Source: Pseudomonas kribbensis (GTDB lineage Bacteria; Pseudomonadota; Gammaproteobacteria; Pseudomonadales; Pseudomonadaceae). From it: a DNA stretch of 64,000 nucleotides. Both the position numbers and the translations under genes were made by a program. Positions within the stretch are counted from its first letter, which is position 1; every line of letters starts with the position of its first letter. The notes under the pieces were generated by a model that saw only the letters and a program-made list of their open reading frames with translations, did no database searches and was not told the DNA's origin. The stretch spans positions 1,612,001 to 1,676,000 of the forward strand of contig NZ_CP029608.1 in assembly GCF_003352185.1 (NCBI RefSeq), read 5' to 3'. Shown here piece after piece: positions 54,365-63,842 of the stretch.

Positions 54365-55117
54365 GTGAGCCGCCTGCTATTGAACTGTGACATTGGCGAG
54401 AGCTTCGGCAGCTGGACCATGGGTCTGGACGCGGAAGTCATGCCCTTCATCGATTGCGCCAACATTGCCTGCGGTTTCCACGCCGGCGACCCGGGCATCA
54501 TGCGCAAGACCGTCAGCCTGGCCCTGAGCCATGGCGTGCAGATCGGCGCGCATCCGGCCTATCAGGATCTGGTGGGTTTCGGCCGGCGTTCCATGGCCTA
54601 CACCGCCCAGGAACTGCAAGACATCCTGCATTACCAGATCGGTGCCCTCGACGGTATTTGTCGTGCCCAGGGTGGAAAGGTCAGCTACGTCAAACCCCAC
54701 GGCGCGATGTACAACGACATGATGGCCAACCCCGCGCAGTTGCGCGCGGTGATCCAGGCCGTCGCGGCCTATGACCGCAGCTTGCCGCTGATGCTGATGG
54801 CCACCCGCGACAACACGGCCGCGCAACAGATCGGTGACGAATACGGCGTGACCCTGTGGTTCGAAGCCTTCGCTGACCGCGCCTACGACAGCGCCGGCCG
54901 ACTGGTGTCGCGGCAACTGCCGGGCGCGGTGCATCACGACGCCGAAACCATCATCGGGCAAGCGCTGACCATCGCCCGTGGCGACAACCTCACCGCCAGC
55001 GACGGCAGCACGCTGCACCTGCAAGCCAACACGTTGTGCGTACACGGCGACAACGCCAGTTCGGTTGCGGCCGTGCAGCGCATTCGTCAGGCCTTGAACG
55101 AGCAGAGCGCGCCATGA
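54365..55117 (+). CDS. pxpA: 5-oxoprolinase subunit A (LamB/YcsF family)
   Basis: A 250-residue YcsF-family protein. It opens with [14 protein letters not shown] and contains [13 protein letters not shown] and [11 protein letters not shown], which carry conserved Asp and His residues. With PxpB and PxpC it hydrolyses 5-oxoproline to glutamate using ATP. The GTG at 54365 is chosen because AGGAG at 54352-54356 is 8 nt upstream; a GTG at 54356 overlaps that site and is rejected. Confidence 0.93.
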   Translation: MSRLLLNCDIGESFGSWTMGLDAEVMPFIDCANIACGFHAGDPGIMRKTVSLALSHGVQIGAHPAYQDLVGFGRRSMAYTAQELQDILHYQIGALDGICRAQGGKVSYVKPHGAMYNDMMANPAQLRAVIQAVAAYDRSLPLMLMATRDNTAAQQIGDEYGVTLWFEAFADRAYDSAGRLVSRQLPGAVHHDAETIIGQALTIARGDNLTASDGSTLHLQANTLCVHGDNASSVAAVQRIRQALNEQSAP

Positions 55118-55818
55118 ATCCGCGGGTGGAAGTGGTGGCACTGGATTGCCTGATGCTGCGTCTGTTCGATGAAATCGCCGAAACCAACATGCCGTGGATG
55201 CTCGCCGCCAGCGAGCGGCTGCGCACGGTGTTCGGCGAGCATTTGATCGATCTGGTGCCGTCGTACACCACGTTGATGGTGCATTACGATCTGACTGAAT
55301 TGAATCCGACTCAGGCTCGGGAGCTGATTGCCGAAGCCTTGATCGACTTGTCGCCGAATGCGCGAACCGGTGGCCAGTGTCATGTGCTGCCGGTGTGGTA
55401 CGACCTAAGTGTCGGCCCGGAATTGAGCCTGCTGTCGCAACGCAGCGGCTTGGCGGTGGAAGAGGTGATCCGCCGCCACAGTGCCCGTGAATATCAGGTG
55501 TTTGCTCTGGGGTTTGCACCGGGGTTTGCTTTCATGGGACTGGTTGAAGAAGTCCTGGCGGCACCGCGTCTGAATACCCCACGCAAGAAAGTCACCGCCG
55601 GCAGCGTCGGCATCGCTGAGCGCCAGACCGCAGCGTATCCGGTGGTGTCTCCGGGTGGCTGGAACCTGATCGGCCGCACGCCGGCAAAACTGTTCGACCG
55701 CGAGCGCGATGGCTACAGCCTCATGCAGCCCGGCGATACCGTGCGTTTCGAAGCGGTGAGCCACGCAGAATTCATCAACCTCGGCGGTGATGACACACCC
55801 TTGGAGGCGCTGTCATGA
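55114..55818 (+). CDS. pxpB: 5-oxoprolinase subunit B (KipI family)
   Basis: A 234-residue allophanate-hydrolase subunit 1 family protein. Core motif [13 protein letters not shown] is at about residues 130-142, followed by [19 protein letters not shown] and [11 protein letters not shown]. The ATG overlaps the pxpA stop by 4 nt (ATGA). Its end overlaps pxpC in the same way, which indicates coupled translation of a stoichiometric complex. Confidence 0.94.
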   Translation: MNPRVEVVALDCLMLRLFDEIAETNMPWMLAASERLRTVFGEHLIDLVPSYTTLMVHYDLTELNPTQARELIAEALIDLSPNARTGGQCHVLPVWYDLSVGPELSLLSQRSGLAVEEVIRRHSAREYQVFALGFAPGFAFMGLVEEVLAAPRLNTPRKKVTAGSVGIAERQTAAYPVVSPGGWNLIGRTPAKLFDRERDGYSLMQPGDTVRFEAVSHAEFINLGGDDTPLEALS

Positions 55819-56729
55819 GCCGGCTGACGATTGAAGCGAGCACACCGCTGTGTCTGTTGCAGGATGCCGGGCGGTTTGGTGTGCGCCATCTGGGCGTGAC
55901 TCAGGGCGGCGCGGCGGACTGGCGGTCGATGGCCTGGGCCAACTGGCTGCTGGGCAATGGCCTGGATCTGCCGGTGATCGAAATCACCCTCGGCGGGTTT
56001 GCGGTGGTGGCGGAGGCGGATTGTCTGCTGGCGCTGGCCGGTGCCGATCTGGGCGCGCAGATTGACGGTGAAGCGTTGGCGCCGTGGCGCAGTTTCAAGC
56101 TGCGCAAAGGACAGAAACTGCAATTTACTCAACCATTGCTGGGGGCTCGGGCCTATCTGGCGGCACCCGGTGGCTTCAGTGCGCCGAAAGTGTTGGGCAG
56201 CAGTGCCACGGTGGTGCGCGAGGAACTTGGTGGTCTTGATGGTTTTGGTTTGCCATTGGCCAAGGGTGCTTCGCTGGATTATCAGGGCGAAACCCTTTTG
56301 GTGCGTGAGGTCCCGGCACAGCATCGACCGGATCTGCGCCTCGACGCGCCGCTGGATCTGGTGCTCGGCGCGCAGATCGGTCAGTTCAGCGGGCAGAGCC
56401 TGTTCGATGCGTTCAACAGTCATTGGACGCTGGACAGTCGTGCCGATCGTATGGGCATTCGGCTGCTGGGGACTGCGTTGCAGTATCAGGGCCAGCCGAT
56501 GATTTCCGAGGGCATTCCGCTGGGCGCGGTGCAGGTGCCGCCGGACGGGCAGCCGATCGTGTTGCTCAATGATCGGCAGACCATTGGCGGGTATCCGCGA
56601 TTGGGAGCGTTGACGCCGTTGGCGCTGGCGCGACTGGCACAGTATCTGCCGGGAGCGAAGGTCAGATTGCGCCCGGTGGTGCAGGACGTCGCGCACCGGG
56701 AGCATGTCGAGTATCTGAAGCGCTTTTGA
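55815..56729 (+). CDS. pxpC: 5-oxoprolinase subunit C (KipA family)
   Basis: A 304-residue allophanate-hydrolase subunit 2 family protein. It opens with LLQDAGRFGVRHLGVTQGGAAD and ends with NDRQTIGGYPRLGAL, both typical of PxpC/KipA. It starts with ATGA overlap to pxpB and is the last gene of the unit. A palindrome follows at 56735-56753. Confidence 0.94.
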   Translation: MSRLTIEASTPLCLLQDAGRFGVRHLGVTQGGAADWRSMAWANWLLGNGLDLPVIEITLGGFAVVAEADCLLALAGADLGAQIDGEALAPWRSFKLRKGQKLQFTQPLLGARAYLAAPGGFSAPKVLGSSATVVREELGGLDGFGLPLAKGASLDYQGETLLVREVPAQHRPDLRLDAPLDLVLGAQIGQFSGQSLFDAFNSHWTLDSRADRMGIRLLGTALQYQGQPMISEGIPLGAVQVPPDGQPIVLLNDRQTIGGYPRLGALTPLALARLAQYLPGAKVRLRPVVQDVAHREHVEYLKRF

Positions 56730-56734
56730 TCGTT

Positions 56735-56753
56735 CCCCCGCCGTTGGCGGGGG
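56735..56753. repeat. short GC palindrome between convergent genes
   Basis: CCCCCGCC and GGCGGGGG with loop GTT, preceded by TCGTT like the REP-like elements. It lies between the ends of pxpC and the VWA gene and may aid termination. Confidence 0.7.
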
Positions 56754-56765
56754 AGCCATTGCGGA

Positions 56766-57944
56766 TTACTTGGACAGAAACCGCATCCCTTCTTCGAGCC
56801 CGCGCAGGGTCAGCGGATACATCTGATCCTCGATCAAATCCCGCACGATATTGGTCGACGAGGTGTAGCCCCAGGTGTCTTTCGGGTACGGGTTGATCCA
56901 GATGAGCTTCTTGTATTTCTCCATGAAGCGCTGCATCCACACGTAACCCGGCTCTTCGTTCCAGTGCTCGACGCTGCCGCCGGCCTGGGTGATTTCATAG
57001 GGCGCCATGGCGGCGTCACCGATGAAGATCACTTTGTAGTCGGCGCCGTACTTGTGCAGCAGGTCCTGGGTCGACGTGCGCTCGGAGGTGCGGCGCATGT
57101 TGTTCTTCCACACCGATTCATAAATGAAGTTGTGGAAGTAGAAGTACTCCAGATGCTTGAACTCGGTCTTGCAGGCCGAGAACAGTTCCTCGCAGATCTT
57201 CACGTGGGCGTCCATCGAACCGCCGATGTCGAACAGCAGCAACAGTTTCACCGTGTTGCGCCGTTCCGGGCGCATCTGGATGTTCAGCAGGCCGGCGTCC
57301 TTGGCGGTGTGGTCGATGGTGCCGTCGATATCCAGCTCTTCCGCGGCGCCCTGGCGCGCGAATTTACGCAGGCGGCGCAGGGCGACCTTGATGTTGCGGG
57401 TGCCCAGTTCCACGGAGTCGTCGAGGTTCTTGTATTCGCGCTGATCCCAGACTTTCACCGCTTTGCCCTGGCGCTTGCCGGCATCGCCGACCCGGATGCC
57501 TTCCGGGTTGAAACCGCCGGAGCCGAACGGGCTGGTACCGCCGGTGCCGATCCACTTGTTGCCGCCGGCGTGACGTTCCTTCTGTTCTTCCAGGCGTTTC
57601 TTGAACTCTTCGATCAGCTTGTCCAGGCCGCCGAGGGACTGGATCTGCGCGCGTTCCTCGTCGGTCAGCGAACGCTCGAATTCCTTGCGCAGCCAGTCCT
57701 CGGGAATCAGCGCCTGCAAGTGATCGTCGAGCTTTTCCAGGCCATTGAAGTAGGCGCCGAACGCGCGGTCGAACTTGTCGAAATGCCGTTCGTCCTTCAC
57801 CAGGATCGCCCGGGACAAGTAGTAGAACTCGTCCATGTCGGCGAAGGTCACGCGCTGTTTCAGCGCGTTGATCAGGTCGAGCAGCTCGCGCACCGACACC
57901 GGCACCTTGGCTGCACGCATTTCATTGAACAGGTTGAGCAACAT
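56766..57944 (-). CDS. VWA domain protein, CoxE-like partner of MoxR ATPase
   Basis: A 392-residue protein. The helical N-terminal part (about 1-125) is followed by a Gly-rich linker (GTGGTSPFGSGG) and a C-terminal von Willebrand A domain. The metal site is DIGGSMD (Asp239, Ser243), a DxGxS form as in CoxE-type proteins. Encoded 12 nt after a MoxR-type ATPase gene; such pairs act together as chaperones that mature metal enzymes or complexes. The target is unknown here. Confidence 0.9.
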   Translation of the reverse strand: MLLNLFNEMRAAKVPVSVRELLDLINALKQRVTFADMDEFYYLSRAILVKDERHFDKFDRAFGAYFNGLEKLDDHLQALIPEDWLRKEFERSLTDEERAQIQSLGGLDKLIEEFKKRLEEQKERHAGGNKWIGTGGTSPFGSGGFNPEGIRVGDAGKRQGKAVKVWDQREYKNLDDSVELGTRNIKVALRRLRKFARQGAAEELDIDGTIDHTAKDAGLLNIQMRPERRNTVKLLLLFDIGGSMDAHVKICEELFSACKTEFKHLEYFYFHNFIYESVWKNNMRRTSERTSTQDLLHKYGADYKVIFIGDAAMAPYEITQAGGSVEHWNEEPGYVWMQRFMEKYKKLIWINPYPKDTWGYTSSTNIVRDLIEDQMYPLTLRGLEEGMRFLSK

Positions 57945-57956
57945 GGCGTCAGCCTC

Positions 57957-58802
57957 TTAGCGGGTGCCGCGACGGCTCATGAACGCCAGACGTTCCAGCA
58001 GTTGCACGTCCTGTTCGTTCTTCACCAGCGCACCGGCCAGCGGCGGAATGGCCTTGGTCGGATCGCGTTCGCGCAGCACCGCTTCGCCGATGTTGTCGGC
58101 CATCAGCAGTTTCAGCCAGTCCACCAGTTCGGAGGTCGATGGCTTCTTCTTCAGGCCCGGCACCTTGCGCACGTCGAAGAACACGTCCAGCGCTTCGCTG
58201 ACCAGGTCTTTCTTGATGTCCGGGTAGTGCACGTCGACGATTTTCTGCAGGGTGTTGCGGTCGGGGAAGGCGATGTAGTGGAAGAAGCAGCGGCGCAGGA
58301 AGGCGTCCGGCAGCTCTTTCTCGTTGTTGGAGGTAATGATGATGATCGGACGCTTTTTGGCCTTGATCGTCTCGTCGATCTCGTAAACGTAGAACTCCAT
58401 CTTGTCGAGTTCTTGCAGCAGGTCGTTGGGGAACTCGATGTCGGCCTTGTCGATTTCGTCGATCAGCAGAATCACGCGCTCTTCGGACTCGAATGCCTCC
58501 CAGAGCTTGCCCTTCTTCAAGTAGTTGCGCACGTCGTGGACTTTTTCATTGCCCAGTTGCGAGTCGCGCAGGCGGCTGACCGCGTCGTACTCGTACAGGC
58601 CTTGATGGGCCTTGGTGGTGGACTTGATGTGCCAGGTGATGAGCTTGGCGCCGAACGATTCGGCCAGTTGCTCGGCGAGCATGGTCTTGCCGGTGCCCGG
58701 TTCGCCCTTGACCAGCAGCGGCCGCTCCAGGGTGATGGCGGCGTTGACCGCCAGCTTCAGGTCATCGGTGGCGACGTAGGCCTGGGTGCCTTCGAACTTC
58801 AT
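57957..58802 (-). CDS. MoxR-family AAA+ ATPase
   Basis: A 281-residue AAA+ protein of the MoxR branch (APE2220/CoxD-like by length). Walker A is GEPGTGKT (33-40), and Walker B VILLIDEIDKAD is at about 110-121. Sensor 1 follows in IIIITSNNEKELPDAFLRRC with the arginine finger. It is the upstream gene of a two-gene unit with the VWA protein. Confidence 0.93.
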   Translation of the reverse strand: MKFEGTQAYVATDDLKLAVNAAITLERPLLVKGEPGTGKTMLAEQLAESFGAKLITWHIKSTTKAHQGLYEYDAVSRLRDSQLGNEKVHDVRNYLKKGKLWEAFESEERVILLIDEIDKADIEFPNDLLQELDKMEFYVYEIDETIKAKKRPIIIITSNNEKELPDAFLRRCFFHYIAFPDRNTLQKIVDVHYPDIKKDLVSEALDVFFDVRKVPGLKKKPSTSELVDWLKLLMADNIGEAVLRERDPTKAIPPLAGALVKNEQDVQLLERLAFMSRRGTR

Positions 58803-59027
58803 CTGCTAATCCTCGAACGGTAACGCCGACCTGAACGGGCAGGGCGGGGGCGAAATAATCGGATGCCCGACTATAACGCGCGGCCCGGTCGACTGTGAAC
58901 GCAGACGGCTTATTCAGTCTCTGAATGGGGCGTCACATGTTGACTCAGTTTCGGCGCAAAGCCAGCATTCAGCGATCATCGGTTTGGAAGTAGCCTGCTG
59001 AACATCTCTGAAAGAGGATCGGAACCG

Positions 59028-59330
59028 ATGCTACCCAGGAAACGCCCCCGTTTATCGTCTGTAGAACCTTTGGCGGATTTTTGTCTGGCGCTGACCTTTG
59101 TTGATGGTCAGCAGTTGCGTGTCGACTTGAGCCAGGATCTTCAAAGGTATCCGGGCCTCAAGCCATTACTTGATCCAGAGGTGTTCTGCGCAGTAACCCT
59201 CGGAGATGAGGGTTGGACCGTGGAATGGCTGGATCCGGATATTCAGCTCGGCGCCGATACCATGTATCTGGATGCGCTCGCGCAAATATCTAGCCCGCAT
59301 CCGGCTTCGGCCGTTCATACCGGGCATTGA
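59028..59330 (+). CDS. DUF2442 protein
   Basis: A 100-residue protein with the DUF2442 pattern: a short N-terminal strand region VEPLADFCLALTFVDGQQ, LRVDLSQDL, and VEWLDPDIQLGADTMYLDAL. DUF2442 proteins often occur next to toxin-like DUF4160 genes; none is present here. Function unknown. AAGAGGA precedes the ATG. Its end overlaps the DUF748 gene on the other strand by 41 nt. Confidence 0.82.
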   Translation: MLPRKRPRLSSVEPLADFCLALTFVDGQQLRVDLSQDLQRYPGLKPLLDPEVFCAVTLGDEGWTVEWLDPDIQLGADTMYLDALAQISSPHPASAVHTGH

Positions 59331-60366
59331 ATGCCTGGATGAATCCATTGCGCAAAATCTGCAAAAACGCTTCGAATGCGCTGATATCTTGCTGATGGAC
59401 GCTGCCGCTGAGTTCGACCTTGGTTGCGAACTGGTTTTTGGCCTGATTTTTCAGCACGGTTTCAGTACCGCCGACCAGTGCCTCCCAGACTGAGCGGAAG
59501 ATGCTTTTGTTCTTGTTTTCCACGTCCTGCTGCCAGTTGAACACTTCGACATCACGCAGCAACGGCTTGATGTAGCCGGTGAGCTGGGCCTTTTTGGCCT
59601 GGGCTTCGATGACCACGTCGCCGTGGCCGGCATTGAAGTCGAATTTGCCGTAGGCCGAGGCGAAGTCGTTCATGCGCTTGAGTTCGAGGTCGCGGGCCCG
59701 CAGGCGGAACTCGAAATCCTCGAAGTTGCTTAGCGGGTCGAATGTGGCGGAGGTTTCCAGCGGCGCCTGACCGAGCAGCAGGGCCTTGCCTTCGAAGCGG
59801 GCATCGCGTTTGCCCTTGGTGTCCACGACGTTGGTCAGGTTGTAAATACTCGCCTCAACGTTCGTGGCATTCATATTTACAGGCGGCTTGGAGTTGAAGT
59901 TGCGGAAGCTGATGCGACCATCGTGGATCTGCACTTCATCGAGGGTGATCGGCAGCAGCTTGCCCAGTTGCGCGCGCCAGTCGGTGCCCTTACCGGTCTG
60001 GGAGTTCTGCTTGTTGGCGCCGCCATCGACGAAGTTGACTTCGGGTTTGAAGAATTTTACCTGTGCCACCACCGCATGGTCGTACCACAGTGAATGCCAA
60101 CTGACGGACAAATCGATCAGCGGCGCGTTGACGAACGGCACCGGGACCTTGCCGTCGACCTTGACGATTTTCAAGCCGTTGATTTTGTATGCGCCGCGCC
60201 ACAGGGCCAGGTCGACGTCGGTGACCTGGCCACGGTAGTCGCCCATGTTGGCCAGTTTGTCATTCAGATAGTCGCGCACGACGTAGGGCAGGGCGATATG
60301 CAGGGCGATCAGCAGTACAACGACAGTGGCGAGGATCCACAACGGCCAGCGGTAGCGACGCTTCAT
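59290..60366 (-). CDS. DUF748 family envelope protein (AsmA-like)
   Basis: A 358-residue protein with one N-terminal membrane anchor (about 8-29, [21 protein letters not shown]) and a long beta-rich periplasmic part typical of DUF748 proteins. These are related to the AsmA/TamB group of envelope proteins proposed to move lipids between membranes. The ATG at 60366 is set by the anchor. It is divergent from cysK. Confidence 0.85.
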   Translation of the reverse strand: MKRRYRWPLWILATVVVLLIALHIALPYVVRDYLNDKLANMGDYRGQVTDVDLALWRGAYKINGLKIVKVDGKVPVPFVNAPLIDLSVSWHSLWYDHAVVAQVKFFKPEVNFVDGGANKQNSQTGKGTDWRAQLGKLLPITLDEVQIHDGRISFRNFNSKPPVNMNATNVEASIYNLTNVVDTKGKRDARFEGKALLLGQAPLETSATFDPLSNFEDFEFRLRARDLELKRMNDFASAYGKFDFNAGHGDVVIEAQAKKAQLTGYIKPLLRDVEVFNWQQDVENKNKSIFRSVWEALVGGTETVLKNQAKNQFATKVELSGSVHQQDISAFEAFLQILRNGFIQAFNARYERPKPDAG

Positions 60367-60494
60367 GGCGGCAATTCCCGAACGATGTAAAGCGATTGAC
60401 TGCCGGCGGTTGCAGACGTTCGACCCGACTGGACTGGCAGGAGCAACAGGCTTACCTTGGAGCGCTGAATTCAACGCTGCACAAGGACCCAGCC

Positions 60495-61469
60495 ATGAGC
60501 CGTATTTTTGCTGACAACGCCCATTCCATCGGCAATACGCCGCTGGTGCAGATCAACCGCATTGCGCCCCGTGGCGTGACCATTCTGGCCAAGATCGAGG
60601 GGCGCAACCCGGGTTACTCGGTGAAGTGCCGGATCGGCGCGAACATGATCTGGGACGCCGAAAGCAGCGGCAAACTCAAGCCGGGCATGACCATCGTCGA
60701 GCCGACTTCGGGCAATACCGGCATCGGCCTGGCCTTCGTGGCGGCTGCTCGTGGTTACAAACTGATGCTGACCATGCCGGCCTCGATGAGCATCGAGCGG
60801 CGCAAGGTGCTCAAGGCATTGGGCGCAGAGCTGGTGCTGACCGAGCCTGCCAAGGGCATGAAGGGCGCAATCGAAAAGGCTGCCGAGATCGTTGCCGGCG
60901 ACCCGGGCAAATACTTCATGCCGGCCCAGTTCGACAACCCGGCCAACCCGGCCATCCACGAAAAAACCACCGGCCCGGAAATCTGGAATGACACCGACGG
61001 TGCCATCGACGTGCTGGTGGCGGGCGTCGGCACGGGCGGAACCATCACCGGTGTCTCGCGGTATATCAAGAATACGGCGGGCAAACCGATTATTTCGGTG
61101 GCGGTGGAGCCGGTGACCTCGCCGGTGATCACCCAGGCGTTGGCCGGTGAAGAGATCAAGCCGAGTCCGCACAAAATTCAGGGCATTGGCGCCGGTTTTG
61201 TGCCGAAGAACCTGGATTTGTCGATGGTGGATCGGGTCGAGCGCGTGACCGACGAAGAATCCAAGGTCATGGCGTTGCGCCTGATGCAGGAAGAAGGGAT
61301 CTTGTGCGGCATTTCCTGCGGTGCGGCGATGGCTGTCGCGGTGCGCCTGGCGGAAACCCCGGAAATGCAGGGCAAGACCATCGTGGTGGTACTGCCGGAC
61401 TCCGGTGAGCGTTATCTGTCGAGCATGTTGTTCAGCGATCTGTTCACCGATCAGGAGAATCAGCAGTAA
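60495..61469 (+). CDS. cysK: cysteine synthase A
   Basis: A 324-residue PLP enzyme making cysteine from O-acetylserine and sulfide. The PLP lysine is Lys44 in [11 protein letters not shown]. The phosphate loop TSGNTGIGL and the GTGGTITG segment are present. The SVKCR form points to CysK rather than CysM. The ATG at 60495 gives the family N-terminus. Confidence 0.97.
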   Translation: MSRIFADNAHSIGNTPLVQINRIAPRGVTILAKIEGRNPGYSVKCRIGANMIWDAESSGKLKPGMTIVEPTSGNTGIGLAFVAAARGYKLMLTMPASMSIERRKVLKALGAELVLTEPAKGMKGAIEKAAEIVAGDPGKYFMPAQFDNPANPAIHEKTTGPEIWNDTDGAIDVLVAGVGTGGTITGVSRYIKNTAGKPIISVAVEPVTSPVITQALAGEEIKPSPHKIQGIGAGFVPKNLDLSMVDRVERVTDEESKVMALRLMQEEGILCGISCGAAMAVAVRLAETPEMQGKTIVVVLPDSGERYLSSMLFSDLFTDQENQQ

Positions 61470-61656
61470 GCGTCCCGTTGATTCAGATCAGCCAGGGTTC
61501 AGGCTCGTTATGTTAATTAGTGCTTTGTTGCGCAATTCTTAACACTGAATCTTGGGTCGGGCGGGTTTTTCCCGGAGCCGGTAGTGTTTATCATGGCCGG
61601 CCGCCATGTCGGGTAAATGACATTGCGTGGCGTTGTCTTTTTTCAAGGAGTCGTTG

Positions 61657-62595
61657 ATGACCTTTTCGTTGGCCGCCAAGGTGTTGGTGTTGCTGCTGTT
61701 CGTGAGCAGCATCCTCTACGTGCATTTGCGCGGCAAGGCGCGTTTGCCGGTGCTGCGCCAGTTCGTCAACCATTCGGCGCTGTTCGCTCCGTACAACGCC
61801 TTGATGTACCTGTTTTCCGGTGTACCGTCCAAACCGTACCTGGACCGCAGCAAGTTCCCGGAGCTGGACGTGCTGCGCGACAACTGGGAAACCATCCGCG
61901 ACGAAGCGATGCACCTGTTCGACGAGGGCTATATTCGCGCTGCCGAGAAGAATAACGACGCCGGTTTCGGCTCGTTCTTCAAGAAGGGCTGGAAGCGTTT
62001 CTACCTCAAGTGGTACGACAAACCGCTGCCTTCGGCCGAGACCCTGTGCCCGAAAACCGTGGCACTGGTGAGTGCCATCCCCAACGTCAAGGGCGCGATG
62101 TTCGCGCTGTTGCCGGGCGGCAGCCACTTGAACCCGCACCGTGATCCGTTCGCCGGTTCCCTGCGTTATCACCTGGGCCTGTCGACGCCGAACTCCGACG
62201 ATTGCCGGATCTTCGTCGACGGTCAGGTCTACGCCTGGCGTGACGGTGAAGACGTGATGTTCGACGAGACCTATGTGCATTGGGTCAAGAACGAAACCGA
62301 ACAGACCCGCGTCATCCTGTTCTGTGACGTCGAGCGTCCGCTGAGCAACCGCCTCATGACCCGCATCAACCGCTCCATCAGCGCCTGGCTGGGCCGCGCC
62401 ACCGCACCGCAGAACCTCGACGACGAGCGCGTCGGCGGGATCAACCAGGCCTATGCCTGGACCAAGAACTTCAGCGACCGGTTCAGCGGCGTGGTCAAGC
62501 AGTGGAAGCGCCGCAATCCAAAGGCCTACCGTGTGATGCGGCCAGTGCTGGCGGTGGTGGTGTTGACGTTGCTGGGGTATTGGCTGTTTGGTTGA
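61657..62595 (+). CDS. lpxO: lipid A hydroxylase LpxO (aspartyl/asparaginyl beta-hydroxylase family)
   Basis: A 312-residue Fe(II)/2-oxoglutarate dioxygenase. An N-terminal membrane helix (about 3-22) and a C-terminal hydrophobic segment flank the catalytic domain. Iron ligands are seen in NPHRDPFAGSLRYHLGL and ETYVHWVKN. LpxO 2-hydroxylates a secondary acyl chain of lipid A. AAGGAG lies before the ATG at 61657. The 187-nt upstream gap contains an imperfect TGTTA-type half-site but no clear PhoP box. Confidence 0.92.
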   Translation: MTFSLAAKVLVLLLFVSSILYVHLRGKARLPVLRQFVNHSALFAPYNALMYLFSGVPSKPYLDRSKFPELDVLRDNWETIRDEAMHLFDEGYIRAAEKNNDAGFGSFFKKGWKRFYLKWYDKPLPSAETLCPKTVALVSAIPNVKGAMFALLPGGSHLNPHRDPFAGSLRYHLGLSTPNSDDCRIFVDGQVYAWRDGEDVMFDETYVHWVKNETEQTRVILFCDVERPLSNRLMTRINRSISAWLGRATAPQNLDDERVGGINQAYAWTKNFSDRFSGVVKQWKRRNPKAYRVMRPVLAVVVLTLLGYWLFG

Positions 62596-62612
62596 GGCTG
62601 GATTCAGGCGTG

Positions 62613-62646
62613 TAAAAAAACCGCTCCTTGTGAGCGGTTTTTTTAT
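62613..62646. terminator. bidirectional terminator after lpxO
   Basis: ACCGCTC (62620-62626) and GAGCGGT (62632-62638) with loop CTTGT, preceded by seven A and followed by seven T. It serves lpxO and the convergent small-peptide gene. Confidence 0.92.
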
Positions 62647-62822
62647 GAGGGAAAGGTAAAAGACGCGCCGGCGAGAACACCCCCTGGCTCTTCCACTGCT
62701 GGATTAGCCAATGTCTCTCTAATTCGGAGTAGCTCCTTTTCAGATAACTCTCCAGAAGAGCGCTTACCTTTGGCCTTTACAAGTTTGGCGTCTGATGCTT
62801 TGTTTTCAACGACAGCTTTCAT
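62643..62822 (-). CDS. 59-residue peptide with double-glycine-like motif
   Basis: A small protein whose start at 62822 is preceded by GGAGGT; an in-frame ATG at 62843 lies farther up. The N-terminal half is Lys-rich. The middle SSGELSEKELLRIRETL is probably helical, and EEPGG is followed by the 11-residue tail VLAGASFTFPS. This layout resembles leader-plus-core precursor peptides with a GG cut site, but I recognise no family. It follows the GNAT-like gene after about 49 nt on the same strand and reads into a strong terminator. G+C is clearly lower than the flanks. Confidence 0.6.
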   Translation of the reverse strand: MKAVVENKASDAKLVKAKGKRSSGELSEKELLRIRETLANPAVEEPGGVLAGASFTFPS

Positions 62823-62871
62823 GGCACCTCCGGCGTTGATCATTTAATGAGCAGTTGATCCGATACTAGTC

Positions 62872-63432
62872 TTAGTCAATAGGCTTCACAAGCCGACCCT
62901 CTGAGTCGAACTCAAACCCCAGTTGTCTATAAAGTGGTATCACTCCGGGAAGAGGCTCCTGAATTTCGATTTGCTTGCTGCCTACGATTCGTGCGAAGTG
63001 CGTCACGGCAGTCAAGGCAAATGTTGCGATTCGGCTCTTGAGGGGGTGATCGTTTCCAGGTTTTCCTTCCAGACGCACGATTTTGACTCTCAACCGGCTC
63101 TGATTCGGATTCGCAAAACAGAGTCCGCATAGTTCATGCTCAAACCAGATCGCCAAATCGAATCCCATTTGCTCTCTGGCTTTCCACCTGACAACTTCCT
63201 GCCAGGAGAAATAAGGATCCAGCCATTGTTCGTAGGCGCTCAGTGCCAAAGCGTCGATAGCTTCGAACCGAACTCTGGAGTAATCGACATCCACAATTCC
63301 TTTTTGCTCCAGGTCCTCCTGCAACTTTGCGAAAGTGCTGCCCGCGTACTTCCTGGCTTGTGATCTGTACAGTTGGTACCGCAGATATGTCCGTTCCCTT
63401 GGCATGTGATCTCGCGCATTCCATATCCCCAT
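62872..63432 (-). CDS. GNAT-like N-acetyltransferase domain protein
   Basis: A 186-residue protein (a start at 63405, MPRERTYLRYQ, is also possible). The N-terminal part is helical and charged. The C-terminal half, from about residue 95, reads as a GNAT fold: a beta strand LRVKIVRLEGKPG, a helix with ALTAVTHFARIVG, then IEIQEPLPGVIPLYRQLGFEFDSEGRL, the usual motif B and end. The classical pyrophosphate-binding R/QxxGxG/A is not obvious, so activity is uncertain. Counted lines give about 48-57% G+C. It is paired with the small-peptide gene. Confidence 0.65.
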   Translation of the reverse strand: MGIWNARDHMPRERTYLRYQLYRSQARKYAGSTFAKLQEDLEQKGIVDVDYSRVRFEAIDALALSAYEQWLDPYFSWQEVVRWKAREQMGFDLAIWFEHELCGLCFANPNQSRLRVKIVRLEGKPGNDHPLKSRIATFALTAVTHFARIVGSKQIEIQEPLPGVIPLYRQLGFEFDSEGRLVKPID

Positions 63433-63581
63433 CAATTGCAAACGAGCCTATGCGCCTGCATCCAGCCTGTCGCTAGCGGCCCTTTGCCCAACTCATTGCA
63501 ATCCATGTCGCAGGCTGGTTATAGTCGGCGCTCGTGAGTTCTACGGCTCACCTTTCAATCCCTCGAAAAAGATCAGCCCAG

Positions 63582-63740
63582 ATGCCTGCATCCCTCATCA
63601 ACGCGGTAGTCGATTCAGCGGTCAACGCTGGCGTCGTGCCGTGCGGGAATCAGCAGCCTGTGCAGATCAGCCATTACCCCCCACCTGTCAGTAGCACGCC
63701 GGTGTGCGCAGTCGTATCACCGCCGGGCGTTGGCGTTTAG
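63582..63740 (+). CDS. small 52-residue hypothetical protein upstream of a DMT permease
   Basis: The peptide from the ATG at 63582 starts MPASLINAVVDSAVNAGVV, contains a Cys-Gly and HYPPP segment, and ends in SPPGVGV. Similar short frames seem to precede transporter genes in pseudomonads, but I cannot name a family. No strong ribosome site. It could be a real small protein or a leader peptide for the gene at 63843. Confidence 0.45.
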   Translation: MPASLINAVVDSAVNAGVVPCGNQQPVQISHYPPPVSSTPVCAVVSPPGVGV

Positions 63741-63842
63741 GGCTGATCAGCGTTTTCTGCTGACCCCTGTGCCCGCCTGAAAAAACCTACTGAATTTCAG
63801 CTTCGGCTGAGTTGGCTATTTGCCTGACTACAGGTGGTATTC

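Noticed and set aside
56964..58823. Long plus-strand open frame opposite the VWA and MoxR genes
   Set aside because: Valine/Leu/Gln-rich shadow; both minus-strand genes have intact catalytic motifs.
61585..61590. TGTTTA half-site before lpxO, considered as a PhoP box
   Set aside because: No second half-site at the required spacing; a TGTTA-type element near 61511 is imperfect.
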